Assembly (NCBI GenBank): GCA_015065045.1
Contig: SVRB01000051.1
Coordinates: forward strand, 1 to 10,296
DNA: 10,296 nt
Reading direction: 5' to 3'
DNA from: Oscillospiraceae bacterium
Lineage (GTDB): Bacteria > Bacillota > Clostridia > Oscillospirales > CAG-272
Part shown: positions 6,841 to 10,296 of the stretch, in pieces
Numbering within the stretch: the stretch's first letter is position 1
Layout: each line of letters opens with the position of its first letter
The notes under the pieces: generated by a model
What the model was told of the DNA's origin: nothing
What the model saw: the letters and a program-made list of their open reading frames with translations, nothing else
Database searches by the model: none
Made by a program: the position numbers and the translations under genes

Positions 6841-6883
6841 AAAAAGAATACAGCTCCACATATATGTTGTGGAGCTGTATTCG
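6841..6883 (-). terminator. Intrinsic terminator after the DUF378 gene
   Basis: A 15-bp perfect inverted repeat, GAATACAGCTCCACA (6847-6861) against 6869-6883, with a 7-base loop. On the minus strand it is followed by six T residues (6846-6841). It begins five bases past the TAA of the DUF378 gene (6889-6891). Confidence 0.9.
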
Positions 6884-6888
6884 AATAT

Positions 6889-7098
6889 TTAGTTTTCCTC
6901 GAAAATATCTTCTCGACTTCTGAAAAGAAGAGATACACACCAAAGTGCAGAAAGACCTACAATAGTGTATACGATTCTGCTTATGAGGTCGGCTTGACCG
7001 CCGAACAGCCAACTGACTATATCAAATTTGAAAAGTCCGATGCTACCCCAGTTAAGTCCACCTACAATAAGCAAAACAAGAGAAATTCTGTCAAGCAT
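6889..7098 (-). CDS. DUF378 family small membrane protein
   Basis: A 69-aa integral membrane protein of the DUF378 (YuzA-like) family, recognisable from the N-terminal LVLLIVGGLNWGSIGLF segment (first membrane helix, about 5-23), the FDIVSWLFGG linker (25-34) and a second hydrophobic helix ending LWCVSLLF (about 40-59). The family is widespread in bacteria and has no established biochemical role. The start ATG at 7098 follows AAGGAG at nine-base spacing. It lies 74 bp after the DUF4097 gene on the same strand, with no convincing terminator or promoter between them, so it may be read through from that operon. Its end is marked by a strong terminator at 6841-6883. A plus-strand ORF across the same bases is a shadow. 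Confidence 0.9.
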   Translation of the reverse strand: MLDRISLVLLIVGGLNWGSIGLFKFDIVSWLFGGQADLISRIVYTIVGLSALWCVSLLFRSREDIFEEN

Positions 7099-7150
7099 TT
7101 TTTTCAGCTCCTTAATTTAAATTTTGAGCATTATTATGATTGACAGAATT
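7084..7150. repeat. 11-bp inverted repeat flanking the DUF378 start
   Basis: AATTCTGTCAA (7084-7094) and TTGACAGAATT (7140-7150) are exact complements 45 bases apart. In the mRNA the leader copy could pair with codons 2-5 of DUF378 and enclose the ribosome binding site. It may be chance in an AT-rich sequence. Confidence 0.35.
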
Positions 7151-7172
7151 AAAAAAATTATTCATTTTTTGA

Positions 7173-8021
7173 TTAGTTATCTTTTTTTATTGTTTTGATA
7201 GTTACGTCTCCAACACCAACGTGGGCTTTAAATACGCCTGTATTGTTTTCGTTTTCCTGATCAAACTTGCCTTTGTGGACTGTATCATTGTGTTTGATCT
7301 TTCCTGTTTCGCTTTCAATGCTGTAGTTGTATACGTGTTCTTCTGATGTTGAAAAATCAATATTTCCGTTTTCTACGGATAATTCTGCTGCCGAAACAAA
7401 CATATTGTTGAGCGATATATTTCCGTTCTTGGTGTTTGTTTTTATCAATGATACATTGGGGGTGTTTTCAAACGTGATATTGCCGTTATTTACAGTAATA
7501 TCAAAATCGCATACAAGGTTGATGTCTTTAACAGAGATGTTTCCGTTATTGATTTTGATGTCAAGTACTTTTAGTGTTGCCTTAGGTGAGAGATAGATAT
7601 TTATTACTTTCTTTGAATTATGCTTATCAAACCTAAAAAAGTTTCTGATACCTTCGAACTTAAAATCACCGCTTTGTGCGCGACCAACTATAGAAGAAAT
7701 AATATCTTCTTCAATGGTAAATGCTCTGTTGCTGCTGTAGGCTATATATTCCAATGAACTGAAATTAACGATTTCAGCGTAGCATCTATCCGAATTGCCT
7801 ATAATATTTATGTCGGTGTCGTCAAGAGAGATGTTAATTTTGTTTGTGCTTTCCCAAGGGAAGGCTACAGATTCAACGAGGTCTCCGTTTTTGTTGAGGA
7901 TCTGCTTAAAGAGTGTAACGTTATCATTTTCAGCTTTAGCCATTGCTACAGCCTGTATAATAAGTCCGCTGATTATAAGAAGAATCGATATTACTATAAA
8001 AACAATGGAGGTTTTTTTCAT
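7173..8021 (-). CDS. DUF4097-type membrane-anchored beta-repeat protein
   Basis: A 282-aa protein with one N-terminal hydrophobic segment (about 5-29) acting as signal anchor, followed by an extracytoplasmic domain. The C-terminal half shows a strict repeat: NNGNI at 158-162, NNGNI at 178-182, KNGNI at 198-202 and ENGNI at 217-221. The period is 20, 20 and 19 residues, as expected for rungs of a right-handed beta-helix in DUF4097/DUF2807 putative adhesin-like proteins. The family's function is not settled; members often sit next to DUF1700/HAAS membrane proteins and a PadR regulator. Start ATG at 8021 follows AAAGGAGG, which lies inside the 3' end of the upstream HAAS gene, with one base between the TAA and the ATG. 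The two proteins are therefore very likely co-translated partners. Confidence 0.85.
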   Translation of the reverse strand: MKKTSIVFIVISILLIISGLIIQAVAMAKAENDNVTLFKQILNKNGDLVESVAFPWESTNKINISLDDTDINIIGNSDRCYAEIVNFSSLEYIAYSSNRAFTIEEDIISSIVGRAQSGDFKFEGIRNFFRFDKHNSKKVINIYLSPKATLKVLDIKINNGNISVKDINLVCDFDITVNNGNITFENTPNVSLIKTNTKNGNISLNNMFVSAAELSVENGNIDFSTSEEHVYNYSIESETGKIKHNDTVHKGKFDQENENNTGVFKAHVGVGDVTIKTIKKDN

Positions 8022-8022
8022 A

Positions 8023-9084
8023 TTATGCTTCCTCCTTTATTTCTTTGAAAAAGTAGAGCTTCGCCATTTTAACACAGAATTTAAATAAAACCTTTGATTT
8101 TGTAAGCAGGTACGGCAAGAGTCTTTTAACGTAGTTATACATAAGTATGCATGAGAGCATTACAATACCTACAGCTGTTAACCCGATACCTATTTCGTAT
8201 AGGCCGATCGAAATAGCCGAGAAGGACATATAAACCCCGTATCCAATCGGAATAAGTGAGAAAATAATTCCACCGACAAGGAATAAAATATATCCTACAG
8301 ATATAGCGATACCTGATATTACAAGAAGCGGGAACAAAAGTGATGCAACAGCAAACGCCAACACGAATGCAAATATTGATATGGGCAGTGTCGCTTTGTA
8401 TGTTTTGTCAGTCATGTTTTTTCTGAGATTGGTGAGCTGTATTTCAATCTTAGACTTTTTCTGTGCAAACAGAGTGTCAAAATCGTATTCGGAAATATCG
8501 AATTCCGATTCGGAATCGTTGACAGCTTCTTTGATGATGTTATTGTTTGCGGTTTTTTCGAGTTCGTAAGTGATCTGTTCTGCTTCTTCGACGTGTTTTT
8601 CGAAATCAGGTGATTTTTGAATATTAACGTTTAAGTCAACAACTGTTTCCTCGTTTTCTTCGGGCTCTTGCTTTTCGTGTTCGTCTTCAAAAGATTCGAT
8701 ATCAACAGCGAGATATTCAGCGGTTAATTCATTTGAATCAACTTCATCAAAAGAATCTGCATCGCTACTAACATTGATTTCAATAGTTTCTTCTTGCGGT
8801 TCAGAAACAGGAGCATCGGGTACAGAATTAGAGATATTTGCTTTATCTTGTTCCGGCTTAGGAATATCGCTTATAGACCTTTTCTTTGCAAGTTCAAGAT
8901 TATGGATTGACTGAATGATACCATCAATTCCTCCTGCTCCTCTTATAACTCTATCTATATCTTCAGCAGTTTTTCCCTTAAAGCATTTTTCAAAAACAAA
9001 AAGATGCTTGTCTATTGTTTCAGATGGAACGTCGAGTGCTTCAAGTCTGCTTTTTATTGTTGCTAAAAAAATAAACTTTTCCAA
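8023..9084 (-). CDS. HAAS/DUF1700-like membrane protein with long acidic linker
   Basis: About 353 aa (356 if the upstream TTG at 9093 is used; numbering here is for 356). Residues 1-65 form a helical domain resembling the HAAS/DUF1700 N-terminus, with FLATIKSRLEAL (8-19) and GGIDGIIQSI (54-63). Residues 75-210 are a low-complexity, strongly Asp/Glu-rich linker. Residues 233-325 hold about four membrane segments rich in Gly/Ile (near 235-258, 259-281, 283-300 and 302-322), then a basic amphipathic tail (323-356). DUF1700-type proteins are usually shorter and lack such a linker, so assignment is by resemblance plus the adjoining DUF4097 gene. There is no in-frame ATG before residue 227. AGGAGG (9101-9096) is only 2 nt from TTG 9093 but 11 nt from TTG 9084, so I prefer 9084. 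Its promoter is at 9151-9178. Confidence 0.78.
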   Translation of the reverse strand: MEKFIFLATIKSRLEALDVPSETIDKHLFVFEKCFKGKTAEDIDRVIRGAGGIDGIIQSIHNLELAKKRSISDIPKPEQDKANISNSVPDAPVSEPQEETIEINVSSDADSFDEVDSNELTAEYLAVDIESFEDEHEKQEPEENEETVVDLNVNIQKSPDFEKHVEEAEQITYELEKTANNNIIKEAVNDSESEFDISEYDFDTLFAQKKSKIEIQLTNLRKNMTDKTYKATLPISIFAFVLAFAVASLLFPLLVISGIAISVGYILFLVGGIIFSLIPIGYGVYMSFSAISIGLYEIGIGLTAVGIVMLSCILMYNYVKRLLPYLLTKSKVLFKFCVKMAKLYFFKEIKEEA

Positions 9085-9101
9085 TTTTATCAAAACCTCC
9101 T
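9082..9101 (-). promoter_or_regulatory. Ribosome binding site deciding between two TTG starts
   Basis: The only strong Shine-Dalgarno upstream of the HAAS gene is AGGAGG at 9101-9096. The in-frame TTG at 9093-9091 is too close (2 nt); the next TTG at 9084-9082 is 11 nt away and gives a protein beginning with residues equivalent to MEKFIFLA. No ATG or GTG is available nearby. Confidence 0.55.
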
Positions 9102-9120
9102 ATAAAATTACAGTAATCTG

Positions 9121-9149
9121 TTGTCTTGCTTAAAAAAATGTGCTATAAT
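9121..9149 (+). promoter_or_regulatory. Extended -10 promoter for trmB
   Basis: TTGTCT (9121-9126), a 17-bp spacer ending in TGc, and TATAAT (9144-9149). This predicts a start near 9156 and an AT-rich leader of about 90 nt before the ATG at 9249. Its -10 is one base from the opposite-strand -10 at 9151-9156. Confidence 0.7.
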
Positions 9150-9150
9150 T

Positions 9151-9178
9151 ATTATATCATATAAATTTGAAAATGCAA
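9151..9178 (-). promoter_or_regulatory. Extended -10 promoter for the HAAS/DUF4097 operon
   Basis: On the minus strand: TTGCAT (9178-9173), a 16-bp spacer ending in TGa, and TATAAT (9156-9151), about 60 bp upstream of the ribosome binding site at 9101-9096. It overlaps the trmB promoter on the other strand, the two -10 boxes forming an odd-centred palindrome. Confidence 0.7.
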
Positions 9179-9248
9179 TAATGATAAATATATGATTTTT
9201 TAAATAATTTGTGTAAAAATTTATTTTTTAAGAGGTAATACAAACGTT

Positions 9249-9863
9249 ATGAGAGCAAGAAAAAAGAAACACGGTGCAGAAAGACTTGCAGCGGTCTCGG
9301 ACTATTTTATCCAAAAGCCTATTCTTGATGCGAACAAAAAAACTTATCTTGAAATTGGTTGCGGTAAGGGTAAGTTTATAATCGAAAACGCAGAAAGAAA
9401 TCCTGATATAAACTATATTGCAGTTGAAAAGGTTTCCGATGTTATTTTGTTGGCAGCAGAGAAGGCGAGTCAAAAAGAGTTAAAAAATGTAAAATTTATG
9501 ATTTGCGATGCTAAAGGATTGACTGAATTGTTCGATAAACATTCAGTGGATCTAATTTATCTTAATTTCTCTGATCCGTGGCCTAAGGCAGGGCATTATA
9601 AACGCAGATTGACGTATAAGGCGTTCCTTGATGTGTATAGAGAGATATTGAAGGAAGATGGTGCTGTATTCTTTAAGACCGATAATACGGGACTTTTTGA
9701 GTTTTCACTTGAGCAATTTAAAGAAGACGGTTGGCGTCTTGAAAATGTAACTGACGACTTACACAACAGTGAATTTGCTGCTGATAATATTATGACAGAA
9801 TACGAAAAGAATTTTTCAGAAAAAGGATTTACGATACATAGACTTGAGGCTTGGGTTAAATAA
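9249..9863 (+). CDS. trmB: tRNA (guanine-N7)-methyltransferase TrmB
   Basis: Methylates N7 of guanosine-46 in the variable loop of tRNA using S-adenosylmethionine (EC 2.1.1.33), in the cytoplasm. The 204-aa length is normal for the bacterial monomer/dimer form. Visible motifs: a basic N-terminus MRARKKKHGAERL typical of the family; SAM-binding EIGCGKGKF (35-43) with acidic E60 after it; the family signature LNFSDPWPK (105-113) with H116, K118 and RR 119-120; and the C-terminal TEYEKNF (183-189) that helps form the active site. The ATG at 9249 fits the family N-terminus although the nearest Shine-Dalgarno-like AGAGG (9231-9235) is 13 nt away, longer than usual. No better in-frame start exists upstream. 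It is monocistronic: promoter at 9121-9149 and terminator at 9862-9893. Confidence 0.96.
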   Translation: MRARKKKHGAERLAAVSDYFIQKPILDANKKTYLEIGCGKGKFIIENAERNPDINYIAVEKVSDVILLAAEKASQKELKNVKFMICDAKGLTELFDKHSVDLIYLNFSDPWPKAGHYKRRLTYKAFLDVYREILKEDGAVFFKTDNTGLFEFSLEQFKEDGWRLENVTDDLHNSEFAADNIMTEYEKNFSEKGFTIHRLEAWVK

Positions 9864-9893
9864 AAAACGGTAGTCAAATTGACTACCGTTTTT
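9862..9893. terminator. Bidirectional terminator between trmB and the dehydrogenase gene
   Basis: AAAAACGGTAGTC (9863-9875) and its exact complement (9881-9893) form a 13-bp stem with the 5-base loop AAATT. The T5 run at 9889-9893 serves the plus strand, and the A tract at 9862-9867 provides the T tract for the minus strand. The stem overlaps the trmB TAA (9861-9863) and lies 11 bp past the end of the convergent gene. Confidence 0.9.
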
Positions 9894-9904
9894 AAGTTTG
9901 TAGG

Positions 9905-10296
9905 TTAAATGTTCTTTGCGTTTTCGAGAACGTATTTTTCAGCTTCAGCACACCAGAGACCGTTGTTCTTTGCGATTATATCAGCAAGGTCAGCGTAGAA
10001 TTTATCTGTCTTACCGAGTTCAGCAAAATCAGCAAGTGCTGTCAAAGGCATTGATTTGTGTGTGTAGATAAGTTTCTTAGCGCCGGGGATCTTAGGAAGG
10101 TTGAGAGTTGTTTCAACAACTGCGTCAAGTCCGCCGATGTGAGTGATCATACAAGAAGGATCGATGATACCCTTGTGCGCAAGTGTGTTAGATTCGTTCA
10201 TATCATCTGTGTTACCACCGCTTGTACCAACGATGTGTGTAGATGTATAGTGAACGTTGTAGAAGTTAAAGTTTGCAGAGAACTTAGGATCGATAG
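9905..10296 (-). CDS. Zinc-type (MDR) sugar-phosphate/polyol dehydrogenase, C-terminal part
   Basis: The last 129 residues of a larger enzyme; the N-terminal catalytic zinc and Rossmann regions lie beyond the window edge. The frame is open from 10294 to the TAA at 9905-9907, so the internal ATG at 10201 is not the start. The fragment reads through NFYNVHYTSTHIVGTSGGNTDDM, then THIGGLDAVVETTLNLP and KIPGAKKLIYTHKSMPLT. From memory this resembles the C-terminus of zinc-binding dehydrogenases annotated as L-sorbose-1-phosphate reductase-like (SorE/YggP type), which reduce keto-sugar phosphates with NAD(P)H. The exact substrate is unsure. Codons favour AAC, TTC, TAC, ATC and CAC more than in neighbouring genes, suggesting high expression. 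It converges on trmB and shares the terminator at 9862-9893. Confidence 0.7.
   Translation of the reverse strand, partial: IDPKFSANFNFYNVHYTSTHIVGTSGGNTDDMNESNTLAHKGIIDPSCMITHIGGLDAVVETTLNLPKIPGAKKLIYTHKSMPLTALADFAELGKTDKFYADLADIIAKNNGLWCAEAEKYVLENAKNI

Noticed and set aside
6802..6883. Two adjacent hairpins as a mobile-element end or small RNA
   Set aside because: Each hairpin has a T tract in the right orientation for a convergent gene, which fully explains them as back-to-back terminators.
6799..7143. Plus-strand open frame of 114 codons beginning in the terminator
   Set aside because: It starts inside the terminator stem of the topoisomerase operon and runs antisense to the DUF378 gene, including that gene's terminator hairpin; the DUF378 protein is the recognisable product.
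7099..7172. Separate promoter for DUF378 and a terminator for the DUF4097 gene
   Set aside because: The best -10-like sequence has no acceptable -35 at 16-18 bp, and the only hairpin (around 7152-7171) is a 7-bp A-T stem. Read-through from the upstream operon is simpler.
9905..10201. Complete 98-aa protein starting at the ATG at 10201
   Set aside because: The frame stays open to the window edge and the upstream residues (NFYNVHY, VGTSGGN) continue the same dehydrogenase family sequence, so the ATG is internal.

Overview
The window is an ordinary-looking chromosomal segment of an AT-rich, low-G+C Gram-positive bacterium, most likely a member of the Clostridia of the Oscillospiraceae/Ruminococcus kind. 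Support comes from strong AGGAGG-type ribosome binding sites, near-consensus housekeeping (sigma-A) promoters with 16-17 bp spacers, GTG and TTG starts, a lipoprotein signal with a canonical lipobox, and gene families (DUF378, DUF4097 beside a HAAS/DUF1700-like membrane protein, GHL10 lipoprotein) common in that group. The taxonomic call is inference; no rRNA or tRNA gene is present. I see no CRISPR array, insertion sequence or phage gene.

Layout. (1) 1-1441, minus strand: a two-gene operon with its own promoter (1413-1441): a NagD-type HAD phosphatase (594-1370), then, 17 bp on, the N-terminal 192 codons of thymidylate synthase ThyA, cut by the window edge. (2) 1448-4277, minus strand: a complete three-gene operon with promoter (4249-4277), an inositol-monophosphatase-family protein, an unrecognised two-segment membrane protein and a GHL10 lipoprotein. 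The genes are linked by GTGA and ATGA four-base overlaps, and a terminator is folded into the last codons of the third gene. (3) 4297-6835, plus strand: divergent from that operon, from a perfect TTGACA-17-TATAAT promoter, a divergent type IIA topoisomerase B subunit (GyrB/ParE-like, 662 aa) with no A subunit beside it, then a small coiled-coil zinc-ribbon protein and a strong terminator. (4) 6841-9178, minus strand: a 356-aa HAAS/DUF1700-like protein with an acidic linker and membrane segments, a DUF4097 surface protein one base downstream, and a small DUF378 membrane protein with a 15-bp terminator. (5) 9121-9893, plus strand: trmB, tRNA guanine-N7 methyltransferase. (6) 9905-10296, minus strand: the C-terminal 129 residues of a zinc-type dehydrogenase, sharing a bidirectional terminator with trmB.

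The points most worth a second look are the orphan-looking divergent topoisomerase B subunit with its zinc-ribbon partner, the tightly coupled phosphatase / membrane protein / GHL10 operon with an unknown middle gene, the near-symmetric bidirectional promoter in front of trmB and the HAAS gene, and the long acidic linker of that HAAS protein. Nothing here amounts to a demonstrated new system; these are candidates for comparative checks.
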